Below are positions 24,311 to 32,947 of a stretch of DNA of 32,947 bases, in pieces. Under the pieces are notes generated by a model that was not told the DNA's origin, ran no database searches, and saw nothing but the letters and a program-made list of their open reading frames with translations. Position 1 is the first letter of the stretch. The number at the start of each line of letters is the position of its first letter. A program made the translations under genes and the position numbers. This stretch comes from Candidatus Sumerlaeota bacterium (lineage in GTDB: Bacteria; Sumerlaeota; Sumerlaeia; UBA8349): NCBI GenBank assembly GCA_016931035.1, contig JAFGFN010000097.1:1-32947 (forward strand), in the 5' to 3' direction.

Positions 24311-25483
24311 ATGCGCTGGAAACTGTTCTTCGGACTCCTGTTCGTCGGGGCGTTGGCCGCGGGCGGCGCCGTCGGATGGTATCACATCCAAACGGCAAGA
24401 CGCCTGCGCGACATCGAGCAGAAACTCGAGATCGCCAAGCGGCAAATCGAGAGCGGCAATCATCCGCGCGCCCAGGCCAATCTTCAACTCCTGCTCGACG
24501 AGAATCCGAATCTTCAGGGCGCCGACGCCATCCTGTCGACGCTCGCTCGATCCTACGAAACGACGAACGACGCGGACAAGGCGCTTGCGTCTTGGCGGAC
24601 GATCGTCGAGAAGTATCCCGACTCGCAATACGTAGACAACGGTCTCGCCGCGCTGGGCGAGAAACAGTATTCCGACGGCCAATTCAAGAAGGCGGCCGAG
24701 TACTGGAATCTCATCCTCACGCGATACAAGGACAGCGACTCGATCCCCGACGCCGAACTGGGTCGGGCGCGGCTCGCCTACCACACCGAGTCGTTGCGCG
24801 ACGCCCAGGTCGCTCTTCTCGACTGGCTCGAACGCCACCCCGATTCCGAGCGGCGCGACGTGGCCGAGAGAAGTCTGGGCAAGATCAATCTCGAAGGTCT
24901 CTACTCCGCCGAGATGGGCGAGGGCGACCAGCTCTACAACGTCAGGCGCGGCGACACTCTCGAGACGATCGGCCGGCAATTCCGGGTCTCTCCCGATCTG
25001 ATCCGCCGCGCCAATCGCATTCGCGACACGCACACTCTGAGCGTGGGAAAACGATTGAAGATCCCGAAAACCGATTTCTCCATCGAGGTCGACAAGACCG
25101 AGAACACGCTCCTTCTTCTCAACGACGGCCGGTTCTTCAAGCGCTATCGCGTCCGTACCGGTAAAGACGACTGGCGCACGCCCGTGGGCGAGTATCGCGT
25201 CCTACGCAAGGTCAAGAACCCGACGTGGAACAACCCCGAGGACGGGAAAACGTATCCGCCGGGAGACCCCGAGAACCAACTCGGAACGCGCTGGCTCGCG
25301 TTCGAGGGTTCGCTCGGCATTCATGGGACGATCGACCCCAGCACGATCGGTCAGTACGCCTCGAACGGATGCGTCGGGATGCTCAAGGAAGACGTCGAGG
25401 AGCTCTACGACCTCGTGCCCGTGGGCACGCCGGTGAAAATCACAGGAAAGATGGTGACCCGTGGCCAGAAAAACCCCCTCTGA
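24311..25483 (+). CDS. LysM and YkuD L,D-transpeptidase with TPR-like region
   Basis: The 390-residue protein starts with a membrane anchor (about 5-23), then TPR-like helices (40-195, e.g. [29 protein letters not shown]), a LysM module (about 208-253: [31 protein letters not shown]) and a YkuD domain. The catalytic His338 (GIHGT) and Cys354 (YASNGCVGM) are present, in the usual HGT...S-x-G-C order. It would form 3-3 cross-links in peptidoglycan or attach proteins to it, in the periplasm. The start is ATG 24311. It overlaps hisG by 23 bases, so the two are translationally coupled although functionally unrelated. Confidence 0.92.
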   Translation: MRWKLFFGLLFVGALAAGGAVGWYHIQTARRLRDIEQKLEIAKRQIESGNHPRAQANLQLLLDENPNLQGADAILSTLARSYETTNDADKALASWRTIVEKYPDSQYVDNGLAALGEKQYSDGQFKKAAEYWNLILTRYKDSDSIPDAELGRARLAYHTESLRDAQVALLDWLERHPDSERRDVAERSLGKINLEGLYSAEMGEGDQLYNVRRGDTLETIGRQFRVSPDLIRRANRIRDTHTLSVGKRLKIPKTDFSIEVDKTENTLLLLNDGRFFKRYRVRTGKDDWRTPVGEYRVLRKVKNPTWNNPEDGKTYPPGDPENQLGTRWLAFEGSLGIHGTIDPSTIGQYASNGCVGMLKEDVEELYDLVPVGTPVKITGKMVTRGQKNPL

Positions 25484-26357
25484 AAAACGCGTTCTCTCGC
25501 TCGGCATTCCCAAGGGAAGCCTCGAAGAATCGACCTTCGCCCTGTTTCGCAAGGCCGGGTTCCAGTTCTCGGTCCCGACCCGCTCGTACTACGTCAACAG
25601 CGACGACGACGAGATCCGACCCCTCTTGATCCGCGCGCAGGAAATCGCGCGCTACGTGGACGAGGGGATTCTCGACGCGGGCCTTACCGGGCTCGACTGG
25701 ATCCGGGAAAACGGCGCCAAAGTGCGCTCCGTCCTGGACCTGGTCTACGCCAAGACCTCGCGGCGCAAACCCCGCTGGGTCTTGTGCGTGCCCGAAAACT
25801 CGCCCGTCAAAACAGTCAAGGGTCTCGAAGGCAAGCGGATCGCGACCGAAGTGGTCCACCTGACGCGCAAGTACTTGAAGAAGCACGGCGTGAACGCCGA
25901 CGTCGAGTTCTCGTGGGGGGCGACCGAGATCAAGGCGCCCGAGTTCGCCGACGCCATCGTCGAAATCACCGAGACGGGCAATTCGCTGCGGGCGAACAAT
26001 CTCCGGATCGTCGACACGGTGATGGAGACCTGGAACCAGCTGATCGCCAATCACGAAGCGTGGCAGGACCCGTGGAAACGCGAGAAAATCGAGAGTATCG
26101 CCATGCTGCTCGAAGCGGCGATGGCCGCCGAGGGCAAGGTCGGCCTCAAACTCAACGTCAAGAACACGGACATGAAGAAAGTGTCGAACCTTCTTCCCGC
26201 GCTCACCTCGCCGACCATTTCGCACCTGAGCGAGACGGGATGGTACGCGCTCGAAGTCGTGATCGACGAAACGGAGCTCAAGCGCCTGATCCCGGCGCTT
26301 CGGCGCGCCGGCGCGCGCGGGATCATCGAGTACCCGCTGAACAAGGTGATTGATTGA
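25461..26357 (+). CDS. hisG: ATP phosphoribosyltransferase (long form)
   Basis: The 298-residue protein catalyses the first step of histidine synthesis, joining ATP and PRPP. Visible signatures include [23 protein letters not shown], the PRPP-loop-region segment [18 protein letters not shown], and a C-terminal ACT-like regulatory domain (about 225-295, [17 protein letters not shown]). The extra domain makes this the long, histidine-inhibited form that works without HisZ. The GTG at 25461 lies inside the preceding gene. It appears alone without other his genes, so the histidine pathway is dispersed in this genome. Confidence 0.93.
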   Translation: MARKTPSEKRVLSLGIPKGSLEESTFALFRKAGFQFSVPTRSYYVNSDDDEIRPLLIRAQEIARYVDEGILDAGLTGLDWIRENGAKVRSVLDLVYAKTSRRKPRWVLCVPENSPVKTVKGLEGKRIATEVVHLTRKYLKKHGVNADVEFSWGATEIKAPEFADAIVEITETGNSLRANNLRIVDTVMETWNQLIANHEAWQDPWKREKIESIAMLLEAAMAAEGKVGLKLNVKNTDMKKVSNLLPALTSPTISHLSETGWYALEVVIDETELKRLIPALRRAGARGIIEYPLNKVID

Positions 26358-26367
26358 GTGGAAGTCG

Positions 26368-26399
26368 CTGGAACCTGGAACCTGTAACTTGCGAACCTG
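26368..26399 (+). repeat. Short AACCTG-based repeat between hisG and kdsB
   Basis: The gap has CTGGAACCTGGAACCTG followed by TAACTTGCGAACCTG, i.e. three AACCTG cores in about 30 bases. Simple repeats of this kind recur in many genomes. It leaves about 17 bases before the kdsB start. Confidence 0.5.
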
Positions 26400-26416
26400 A
26401 ATGAACTGAGACTGAC

Positions 26417-27208
26417 GTGACCACCCTCGCCGTCATACCCGCTCGCTATGGATCGGTCCGATTTCCGGGCAAGCCGCTCGTCGAACTTGCCGGGAAACCG
26501 CTGGTCGTCCACGTGGTCGATCGCGCGCGCGAGGCTCGGACCGTCGACGACGCGATTGTGGCGACGGACGACGAGCGAATCCTCCGCGCGGTCGAGGCGC
26601 ACGGCGGACGCGCCGTCATGACTTCCCCCGATTGTCCGACCGGGACGGACCGGATCGCCGAGGCCGTCGCGCAGTTCCCCGAAGCCGACGCGATCGTCAA
26701 CGTCCAGGGCGACGAGCCCCTCATGCCGCCCGACGCGATCGACCGCGCGGTCGACGCGCTTCGCGCCGACCCCGATTGCGCGGTCTCGACCGCGATGATC
26801 CGCATCGCGCGCGAAGAGGACTTTCTCTCGCCTCACGTGGTCAAGGTGGTGTGCGATCCCTCGGGACGGGCGCTCTACTTCTCGCGTTCGCCGATCCCGA
26901 ATCTCAGCCGGATAGCGGAGAAGTCCGAGGATGGACAATCCGCAATCCGCAATCCGCAATCCGCAGTCTTTAAACACTTCGGTCTCTACGTTTACCGCCG
27001 CGAGGCGCTGCTCGAGTTCGTGAAGATGCCCCAGACGCCCCTCGAAAAGATCGAAAAGCTCGAGCAATTGCGGTTTCTCGAAAACGGCATGACGATCCGC
27101 GTGGTCGAGACGACCCGCGACTCGATCGGCGTCGACACGCCCGAGGACTTGGAGGAAGCGCGACGCATCCTCGTCGCGCGCCTTCGGGGCGCATCGAACG
27201 CCGAGTAG
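26417..27208 (+). CDS. kdsB: 3-deoxy-manno-octulosonate cytidylyltransferase
   Basis: The 263-residue protein activates Kdo as CMP-Kdo for lipid A and LPS core assembly, so the organism makes Kdo-type LPS. Signatures are VIPARYGSVRFPGKPL, VATDDERI, the SPDCPTGTDRIAEA loop, VNVQGDEPLM and ALYFSRSPIP. The GTG at 26417 is used. Between FSRSPIPN and FGLYVYRR, where E. coli KdsB has a short loop, this protein carries GQSAIRNPQSAIRNPQSA (residues 173-190), encoded by the 7-base repeat at 26936-26966. The insertion keeps the frame and lies in a naturally variable region, so the enzyme is probably still active. Confidence 0.92.
   Translation: MTTLAVIPARYGSVRFPGKPLVELAGKPLVVHVVDRAREARTVDDAIVATDDERILRAVEAHGGRAVMTSPDCPTGTDRIAEAVAQFPEADAIVNVQGDEPLMPPDAIDRAVDALRADPDCAVSTAMIRIAREEDFLSPHVVKVVCDPSGRALYFSRSPIPNLSRIAEKSEDGQSAIRNPQSAVFKHFGLYVYRREALLEFVKMPQTPLEKIEKLEQLRFLENGMTIRVVETTRDSIGVDTPEDLEEARRILVARLRGASNAE
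26936..26966 (+). repeat. Heptanucleotide tandem repeat inside kdsB
   Basis: Four tandem CAATCCG units (26936-26963) and a trailing CAG encode the SAIRNPQ-type peptide repeat. A 7-base unit is not a multiple of three, so loss or gain of one unit would shift the reading frame. Confidence 0.9.
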
Positions 27209-27247
27209 AAGGAAAAGAGAAAAGAGAAGAAGGGACGAACCACTCAT

Positions 27248-27348
27248 CTTCACCAATCGACACTAATCGGAGAAGAAAACGCGGTTGAAGATTCTCTCCT
27301 CCTCCGTTCTTCAGGTTCTCACTAGTGAAGATTGGTGTCGATTAGCGG
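27248..27348 (+). repeat. Imperfect inverted repeat between kdsB and proA
   Basis: AATCGACACTAATC (27255-27268) reappears in reverse complement as GATTGGTGTCGATT (27330-27343), one mismatch apart, about 60 bases away, with the arm CTTCAC also shuffled. The second arm comes within 25 bases of the proA start. The element fills most of the 27209-27370 gap. Confidence 0.6.
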
Positions 27349-27370
27349 TTCGAACAGAAAGGTTCCTGTT

Positions 27371-28765
27371 TTGTCCGAAAACGCAGTCGTCGAATCCGCC
27401 CGTCGCGCCCGCGACGCGTCGCTCGTCCTGGCGGGATTGAGCGCCGAGACGCGCAATCGCGCGCTTCTGGCGATGGCCGACGCCGTCGCGGCGCGTCGCG
27501 ACGAAATCCTCGCCGAGAACAAGAAGGACATCGACGCCGCTCGGGAATTGATCGCCCAAGGCAAGATCGCGAAGTCCGACGCCAAGCGCCTCGAACTCGC
27601 GGGGTCGAAGTTCGACGCCGTGGTCGAGGGATTGCGCAGCGTCGCCTCGCTCCCCGATCCGATCGGCCAAACGCTCCGCGCCACGGAACTCGACGCGGGA
27701 CTGAACCTCTACCGAGTCGCCTGTCCGATCGGCGTCATCGCCGTCATCTTCGAGTCGCGTCCCGACGCGCTGCCCCAGATCGCATCGCTCTGCCTCAAGT
27801 CGGGCAACGCCGTGCTGCTCAAGGGCGGGAGCGAGGCGATCCGGTCGAACCGCGCCCTGGCGCGCGTCCTCGACGAAGCGGCGCGGTCGGTCCAGGGCGT
27901 CCCGGCCGGGTGGATGACGCTTCTCGAGACGCGCGAAGACATCGCCGAGATACTCAAACTCGACGATCTGATCGACCTCGTCATCCCGCGCGGATCGAAC
28001 GCGTTCGTCCGCTATATCATGGACAACACGAACATCCCCGTCACCGGGCATCGCGACGGGATCTGCCATACGTACGTTCACGCGGCGGCCGACCCCGACA
28101 AGGCGATCCGCATCGCCGTCGACGCCAAGACCCAGTACCCCTCGGTGTGCAACGCGACCGAGACGCTCCTGGTCGATGCGGGTGCAGTGGAAACGATCTG
28201 GCCCGCCATCGCCGTCGAGATGCGGAAGAAGGGGGTCGAGCTGCGGGTGGACAAACGAGCGAAGGAAGCGCTGCTTGGAAGTGGCGCGGGCGTCCCGCCC
28301 GTGAAGAAACATGGGCAAGATGCCCATGCCACAGGAAGACATGAGCAGGATGCTCATGCCACGCTGGTCGACGCGACCGAACAAGATTGGCGCACCGAGC
28401 ATCTCGATCTCGTGTTGGGTGTGCGCGTCGTGGACGACGTCGCCGAGGCGATCGACCACGTCAACCGTTACGGCAGCCACCACACCGATTCGATCGTGAC
28501 CGAGGACCCGGCGACGGCCGAACGATTCCTGCGCGAGGTCGATTCGGCCTCGGTGATCCACAACGCCTCGACCCGTTTCGCCGACGGATTCCGATACGGC
28601 CTCGGGGCCGAGGTGGGGATCAGCACCTCGAAGATCCACAGCCGCGGCCCGGTGGGACTCGAGGGACTGACGATCTACAAATACATCCTCCGCGGCTCGG
28701 GCCAAATCGTGGCGGACTACACGGGCCCCTCCGCCCACAAGTTCACCCATCGGGGTATTTCGTAG
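27371..28765 (+). CDS. proA: Gamma-glutamyl phosphate reductase with a repeat-derived insertion
   Basis: The 464-residue protein reduces gamma-glutamyl phosphate to the semialdehyde in proline synthesis. It matches ProA from NRALLAMADAVAARRDE to the end, including PIGVIAVIFESRPDALPQ, LKSGNAVLLKGGSEA, the catalytic-Cys segment YPSVCNATETLLVD, and NASTRFADGFRYGLGAEVG. The TTG at 27371 is preferred because AGAAAGG lies upstream; TTG 27332 and GTG 27335 would add codons from a repeat. It is longer than usual (about 420) because of a segment between LLGS and DATEQDW, whose 28277-28362 codons (GVPPVKKHGQDAHAT, GRHEQDAHATLV) are repeat-derived. The flanking sequence matches ordinary ProA, so the insertion is tolerated. 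Confidence 0.9.
   Translation: MSENAVVESARRARDASLVLAGLSAETRNRALLAMADAVAARRDEILAENKKDIDAARELIAQGKIAKSDAKRLELAGSKFDAVVEGLRSVASLPDPIGQTLRATELDAGLNLYRVACPIGVIAVIFESRPDALPQIASLCLKSGNAVLLKGGSEAIRSNRALARVLDEAARSVQGVPAGWMTLLETREDIAEILKLDDLIDLVIPRGSNAFVRYIMDNTNIPVTGHRDGICHTYVHAAADPDKAIRIAVDAKTQYPSVCNATETLLVDAGAVETIWPAIAVEMRKKGVELRVDKRAKEALLGSGAGVPPVKKHGQDAHATGRHEQDAHATLVDATEQDWRTEHLDLVLGVRVVDDVAEAIDHVNRYGSHHTDSIVTEDPATAERFLREVDSASVIHNASTRFADGFRYGLGAEVGISTSKIHSRGPVGLEGLTIYKYILRGSGQIVADYTGPSAHKFTHRGIS
28277..28362 (+). repeat. Palindromic interspersed repeat inserted in frame within proA
   Basis: The block holds CGGGCGTCCCGCCCG-type, CATGGGCAAGATGCCCATG (28310-28328) and CATGAGCAGGATGCTCATG (28340-28358) palindromes. 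The second and third hairpins are variant copies of one unit, each followed by CCAC. They read as GQDAHAT and EQDAHAT in the protein. Confidence 0.85.
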
Positions 28766-28780
28766 GGGAGATGGCAAGAC

Positions 28781-29923
28781 ATGTGCGCCGACGTGTTTCT
28801 TATGAAGTCAACAGCCTGGACTTGGCCCCCTGTCTTTCTTGAAAAGGGTGGTATCAAGAAACCAGGGTGTATTCTATGCGCCGACGGGTCAGTATCGTTG
28901 GAGATTCTCCCTGTTAGTTCAGAACGCGAAAGAATGGGCGATTTCGCGTTGCACTGTGAGTGCCGGTATTGCGGCGAATACGGAATCGCGGCGGATGCTT
29001 ATTGTTTCATAGCGGAAGATCGGAGAAGGGGGGCGGCTCTTCTGAGCGGATACGTCAAGAATCGGAGTCTTGACCCCCGCAAGATCTCGCCCTTCTTTTG
29101 CGGCAAGGAATCTCTGTCAGATAGCCCCACGGTTGATCTTGTCCAGAAGATGCGAAAATGGGAGGTGGTCTCACTTGAAAACGTCCTGGAGTTCCTGCAA
29201 TCGCGTTCGGTCGTCCAGCGGTTGGAGGATATCCTGGTGAATCTCTGTTTGTTGTCTGGGGGCTGGACCCACCTGATCGACGACAGAGACCTATCGTTTG
29301 CGCTCTACTGTAGTTCAGAGAAGCGCGAGGTGTTTGAACTCCACAAGGAGCTCAATGAACGAGGCTGGACGGAGTGTCAGTTTGTCACCTCGGGTTCACT
29401 TCTTCCTGTTTCTAACGTGAGAATCACAGCAAGAGGTTGGGAGCGGTACGAGGATATCCTTCGTGGAATGCCCAACGTGGAGTCTCGACAGGGATTCATC
29501 GCCATGTGGATGAACCCAAGCATGGATGAAGCATTCAAAGAGGGATTCTGGAAGGCCATCGGAGAATCCGGTTACGATCCTCTACGGATAGACCGCGAGC
29601 ATTTCATCAACAAGATCGACGACGAGATCATGGCGCAGATCCGGAAGAGCCGCTTCGTGGTCGTTGATGTGACGGGTTCGAGGCAGAACGTCTTGTTCGA
29701 AGCGGGTTTCGCAATGGGGCTGGGTATTCCGGTCCTCTGGACCTGCAAGAACGAAGAGGCCGAGGTCAAAAAGATGTCGGAGCGGTTGTTCGACACTCGG
29801 CAGTTCAATCACATCCTCTGGGATTCGCCGGAGGATCTTCGCACGAAGCTCCGCGCCCGGATCCAGGCCGTGATTGGCTCCGCGCCGCGAAGGAGCCTGG
29901 AGGAGAAAGAGGGAAACCGCTGA
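28781..29923 (+). CDS. Cys-rich N-terminus + nucleoside-deoxyribosyltransferase/TIR-like C-terminal domain
   Basis: The 380-residue protein has an N-terminal metal-site candidate (Cys30, 33, 59, 61, 64 in CILC and CECRYC), a helical middle that ends in ITARGWERYEDILRG, as in winged-helix modules, and a C-terminal alpha/beta domain (about 238-370). The C-terminal domain has FIAMWMNPSMDEAF, then VVVDVTG (Asp296) and NVLFEAGFAMGLGIPVLW, where Glu307 matches the catalytic acid of nucleoside 2-deoxyribosyltransferase and TIR-like NAD-cleaving folds. I recognise the domain set, not a validated function; it may cleave a nucleotide or sense it. It begins 15 bases after proA but is lower in GC, so it is probably acquired. 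It may act in defence, an inference only. Confidence 0.6.
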   Translation: MCADVFLMKSTAWTWPPVFLEKGGIKKPGCILCADGSVSLEILPVSSERERMGDFALHCECRYCGEYGIAADAYCFIAEDRRRGAALLSGYVKNRSLDPRKISPFFCGKESLSDSPTVDLVQKMRKWEVVSLENVLEFLQSRSVVQRLEDILVNLCLLSGGWTHLIDDRDLSFALYCSSEKREVFELHKELNERGWTECQFVTSGSLLPVSNVRITARGWERYEDILRGMPNVESRQGFIAMWMNPSMDEAFKEGFWKAIGESGYDPLRIDREHFINKIDDEIMAQIRKSRFVVVDVTGSRQNVLFEAGFAMGLGIPVLWTCKNEEAEVKKMSERLFDTRQFNHILWDSPEDLRTKLRARIQAVIGSAPRRSLEEKEGNR

Positions 29924-30321
29924 AACGGTTTTCTGGCCTTGGGACCGATGGCTCACCCGCCTGAAGTCCTGAGCATCATTCACAAAATGCATCACCAGGC
30001 AGGGAGGAAGGCGAGGACGCACAGGATGTGGGCTTGTTCGGGCCGAGAGATTCTCAACCGCGTGAGCGGTTGGACCTCCAAAGCCGTGGGTTGCGCAGGC
30101 CTTCAGGCCGGAGCACCCCACGGAAAGAGGGCAAGAGAAACACCGAACCGATTTATCGGTTCGACAACATCAACGCGCCGGATCTCCGCGCTTGGACCGC
30201 GGGAGGGGGATTGTGGAACCGATAAACCGGTTCGTAGGACGGGACGTGGCGACCGTGGGTTGTCTCGCCCTGAAGGGCTCGCCAACCCACGGCTATGTAA
30301 GTCGAACCGCTAACGCGGTTC
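29914..30321 (+). repeat. Alternating palindromes in the 29924-30511 gap
   Basis: Five AACCG...CGGTT stem-loops, at 29915-29930, 30055-30072, 30145-30162, 30216-30233 and 30304-30321, alternate with two longer hairpins that begin CCGTGGGTTG, at 30085-30123 and 30253-30292. Most short stems are 6-7 bases with a 4-6-base loop. This is a REP/BIME-like cluster. From 30322 to 30511 I see no gene and only an uninformative upstream extension of the next frame. Confidence 0.8.
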
Positions 30322-30511
30322 TTTCGGCGCCAACGCTTCCGCCCCGACGCCGCGGACCAGAAGAGATATGGAGAACGCTCAGGACCAAAGTCGGGTGCTA
30401 ATGAACAGAGAACCGGGCCAAGTGCGAGGTCTCGGTTTGTCTCGCACGGGAGAACCCGGGGACACGCGTCACGGCAGAAGATTGGCGCATCTACGACAAG
30501 AGAGGAACGGA

Positions 30512-32029
30512 ATGAAAACCGGATTCGACGTGGAACGCTATCTGGCGGAGCAGACGTCGGCCATCCTGGAACGGGTGGCGATGTTCGACAACAAGCTCTA
30601 TCTGGAGTTCGGCGGAAAGCTGATCTTCGACCTCCACGCCGCGCGGGTCCTGCCCGGGTTCGACCCGCACGTGAAGATGCATCTCCTCCAGCAGATCAAG
30701 GACAAGACCGACATTATTCTGTGTATCCACGCGGGCGACATCGAACGGCGCAAAATGCGCGCCGATTTCGGCATCACCTACGACGTCGACGCCCTGAAGC
30801 TCATCGACGATCTGCGTCACGACTGGGATCTCGAAATCGCCGCCGTCGTCATCACGCGTTTCGACGATCAGCCCTCCGCCACTCTCTTCAAGAACAAGCT
30901 GGAACGCCGCGGGGTTCGGGTATACACCCACCGCGCGACGAAAGGCTATCCGACGGACGTCGACTTGATCGTCAGCGACGAGGGGTACGGCGCGAATCCG
31001 CATATCGAGACCACCAAACCGCTGGTGGTCGTGACGGGACCCGGTCCGGGGAGCGGCAAGCTCGGAACGTGCCTTTCCCAGCTCTACCACGAGCATAAGC
31101 GCGGCGTTCACGCGGGTTACGCGAAATTCGAGACGTTCCCGATCTGGAACTTGCCGCTCAAACATCCGGTCAACGTGGCTTACGAGGCGGCGACGGCCGA
31201 GTTGCGCGACGTCAACCTGATCGACCCCTTCCACCTCGAACACACGGGCGAGACGGCGATCAACTACAATCGCGACGTCGAGGCGTTTCCTCTGCTCCGA
31301 AGGATCCTCGAGAGAATCACCGGCACGGAACCCATCTATCGTTCGCCGACCGAGATGGGAGTGAATCGCGCCGGCTTCGCCATCGTCGACGACGACGCGG
31401 TCCGCGCCGCCTCGCGCCAGGAGGCGATCCGCCGCTATCTGCGCTATGCGTGCGAATACATGATGGGCCTCGTGGACAAGGGGACGGTGCAGCGCGCCGA
31501 GCTCATCATGAAAGAGTTGGGTGTCGGCGTCGAGGACCGGCCGGTCGTTCTTCCGGCCCGGCAGGCGGCGGAGGAGGCGCGCGAGTCGGCCGAAAAGGGA
31601 CACGACGGCGTTTTTTGCGGCGCGGCGATCCAATTGCCCGACGGCGCGATCGTCACGGGAAAGAACTCGCCTTTGATGCACTCGGCGGCCAGCGCCGTGT
31701 TCAACGCCGTCAAGCATCTCTCGGCGATCCCGGACCGGATTCACCTGATTTCGCCGAACGTGATCGAGTCGATCGGCCTGCTCAAGAAGCAGTTCCACGA
31801 CGGGCGGAGCGTGAGTCTCGATCTCGAAGAGGCGTTGATCGCCTTGAGCACGTCGACGACCACGAACAGCGCGGCGCAGCTGGCCATGGAACACCTGGGC
31901 CGACTGCGCGGATGCGAAATGCACATGACCCACATTCCGACGCCCGGCGACGAGGCCGGTCTGCGCCACCTCGACGTGAACGTGACCAGCGATCCGGCGT
32001 TCTCGACGGGGAGTCTGTTTGTGACCTAG
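30512..32029 (+). CDS. DUF1846 family protein
   Basis: The 505-residue protein matches DUF1846 along its length: [62 protein letters not shown] (a P-loop-like nucleotide-binding segment), [19 protein letters not shown], and [13 protein letters not shown]. The family is found largely in Gram-positives and a structure exists for a corynebacterial member, but its role is not known to me. The ATG at 30512 has AGAGGAACGG upstream; the in-frame extension to 30368 falls in non-coding-looking sequence and is rejected. It is preceded by the palindrome cluster and so likely has its own promoter there. Confidence 0.92.
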   Translation: MKTGFDVERYLAEQTSAILERVAMFDNKLYLEFGGKLIFDLHAARVLPGFDPHVKMHLLQQIKDKTDIILCIHAGDIERRKMRADFGITYDVDALKLIDDLRHDWDLEIAAVVITRFDDQPSATLFKNKLERRGVRVYTHRATKGYPTDVDLIVSDEGYGANPHIETTKPLVVVTGPGPGSGKLGTCLSQLYHEHKRGVHAGYAKFETFPIWNLPLKHPVNVAYEAATAELRDVNLIDPFHLEHTGETAINYNRDVEAFPLLRRILERITGTEPIYRSPTEMGVNRAGFAIVDDDAVRAASRQEAIRRYLRYACEYMMGLVDKGTVQRAELIMKELGVGVEDRPVVLPARQAAEEARESAEKGHDGVFCGAAIQLPDGAIVTGKNSPLMHSAASAVFNAVKHLSAIPDRIHLISPNVIESIGLLKKQFHDGRSVSLDLEEALIALSTSTTTNSAAQLAMEHLGRLRGCEMHMTHIPTPGDEAGLRHLDVNVTSDPAFSTGSLFVT

Positions 32030-32103
32030 CACGAGGGCGTTTCGGGGCGGACGCCGCGCAAGAAAGCAGAGATGAATTCATTTATGCCCGGAGTCCGGTA
32101 TTG

Positions 32104-32865
32104 ATGCTCATGTCGTCGCGGCGCCACACTCTTCTTGTTCTCTCCCTTCTGATTGTGGGGATGGTCCTTGTTCGCCTGCCCCATATGCGCGGCCCCATCG
32201 ACGATCCGCATTCGGTCCGCCAGGGCGTGGTCGCATATGGTGCGCGCGTCTTCTATGAGGAAGGATTCGATCTGCTTCACCCCAGAGTCTGCTGGATGGG
32301 CGACTATAGAATCACGGCATCCCAGTTCCCCTTGGTCGAGGCGACGATCGCCCTCGGTTATCGCGTTTTCGGCGAACGGACCGGCGTTGCCCGAATGGTC
32401 GCGTTGCTGTCGTTTCTCGGATCGGCCGCCTACCTTTTTGCGATTCTACAATACGTTTACGGGATGCGGCTCGCGGCGGTCGCTACGGCCGTCTACGGCC
32501 TGCTTCCGATCGGTCTGTTCTACTCGCGCGCGGTGCATCCCGATCCGCCCGTGATTCTCGCCGCCCACGGCATGGTCTATCATTTCCTGCGCGGCTACGA
32601 CGAGAAGAAGCGATTTCATATCGCGGTCGGCGGCGTTTGGGCCTTGTTCGGTTTTCTCGTTAAAGCCTCCCATGTCTTCTACTTCGCATTGCCATTGATG
32701 TTGTGGATCGTGACTCGTTTCGATCGCCGATCGTTTCTCCTTCTCGTCCTGGCGTCGTGTCCCGGCGTGGCGGCGTTTTTCCTGTGGCGTTGGCATTGCT
32801 TCATCACGAACTGCGGCGCGCCCGATTGGTTCTTTATCCCCGGCTATCACTGCTGTCCAGATTAG
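32104..32865 (+). CDS. GT39/ArnT-like membrane glycosyltransferase, apparently truncated
   Basis: The 253-residue frame has the opening of a PMT/ArnT-type glycosyltransferase: a first helix (HTLLVLSLLIVGMVLVRLP), the acidic loop motif IDDPHSVRQG, then LPIGLFYSRAVHPDPP and several further helices, ending at PDWFFIPGYHCCPD before TAG 32863. Family members run to about 450-600 residues, so the C-terminal half is missing. After the stop, the same frame stays open to the window end and reads VNLRILWRFGLSKGFSP, which looks like the continuing membrane domain. So a nonsense mutation or sequencing error is possible. The start is ATG 32104 or 32110. It would move a sugar from a polyprenyl carrier on the outside face. 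Confidence 0.6.
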   Translation: MLMSSRRHTLLVLSLLIVGMVLVRLPHMRGPIDDPHSVRQGVVAYGARVFYEEGFDLLHPRVCWMGDYRITASQFPLVEATIALGYRVFGERTGVARMVALLSFLGSAAYLFAILQYVYGMRLAAVATAVYGLLPIGLFYSRAVHPDPPVILAAHGMVYHFLRGYDEKKRFHIAVGGVWALFGFLVKASHVFYFALPLMLWIVTRFDRRSFLLLVLASCPGVAAFFLWRWHCFITNCGAPDWFFIPGYHCCPD

Positions 32866-32947
32866 CCGCCGGGCGGGAGGCCCGGGTTCGTGAATCTTAG
32901 AATACTCTGGCGTTTCGGGTTGTCCAAGGGCTTTTCTCCGTTTCCGG

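Noticed and set aside
29931..30054. A small RNA gene between the deoxyribosyltransferase-like gene and the palindromes
   Set aside because: No promoter, conserved fold or terminator was visible.
30368..30511. N-terminal extension of the DUF1846 gene
   Set aside because: Family similarity begins at the ATG at 30512, which has a good ribosome binding site; the extension has no similarity.

Overview
The window is a GC-rich (about 60-65% by eye) bacterial chromosome segment. kdsB, a two-acyltransferase lipid cluster and an RND/MMPL lipid exporter point to a Gram-negative with LPS. Many short palindromic interspersed repeats, some inside reading frames, resemble those seen in Planctomycetes and neighbouring uncultured phyla. 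That placement is an impression only; the sequence does not fix the phylum.

Region 1 (about 250-14050, + strand) is one long, tightly coupled operon for an unusual lipid or polyene. It encodes an acyl carrier protein, a PlsC-like acyltransferase, a PaaK-like adenylate-forming ligase, a SPASM-type radical SAM enzyme, a fused double-hotdog dehydratase, a 4HBT thioesterase, a ketosynthase, a cysteine-less chain-length-factor-like partner, three consecutive cobalamin-binding-type radical SAM enzymes, a GT2-DUF2062 glycosyltransferase and an LpxL/HtrB-like acyltransferase. The FAS-like core (ACP, ligase, DH, TE, KS, CLF, GT2, two acyltransferases) resembles aryl-polyene loci. The block of radical SAM enzymes recalls ladderane-type loci. 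No ketoreductase is visible here. An inverted pair of three-hairpin repeats plus a tandem repeat sits between the second and third genes, next to a duplicated copy of the end of the acyltransferase gene.

Region 2 (about 14050-17370) is a lower-GC island that looks acquired. It holds a complete N6-adenine DNA methyltransferase, a probable restriction endonuclease and the C-terminal half of a second methyltransferase, all overlapping, followed by the C-terminal remnant of a DUF5131 (phage Gp37/Gp68-like) gene.

Region 3 (17370-24310) has a small membrane-anchored protein and a YhcC-type radical SAM gene on +. Converging on them is a minus-strand operon: response regulator-PP2C-STAS protein, RND/MMPL exporter, then 3-methyladenine glycosylase I.

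Region 4 (24311-28765, + strand) runs from a LysM/L,D-transpeptidase to hisG (long form), kdsB and proA. kdsB carries an in-frame heptanucleotide repeat and proA an in-frame palindromic repeat insertion. Further repeats lie between the genes.

Region 5 (28781-end) has a lower-GC gene with Cys-rich N-terminus and a nucleoside-deoxyribosyltransferase/TIR-like C-terminus, a 590-base repeat-rich gap with alternating palindromes, a DUF1846 protein, and a GT39/ArnT-like membrane glycosyltransferase that stops early close to the window end. No tRNA, rRNA or CRISPR array was seen.
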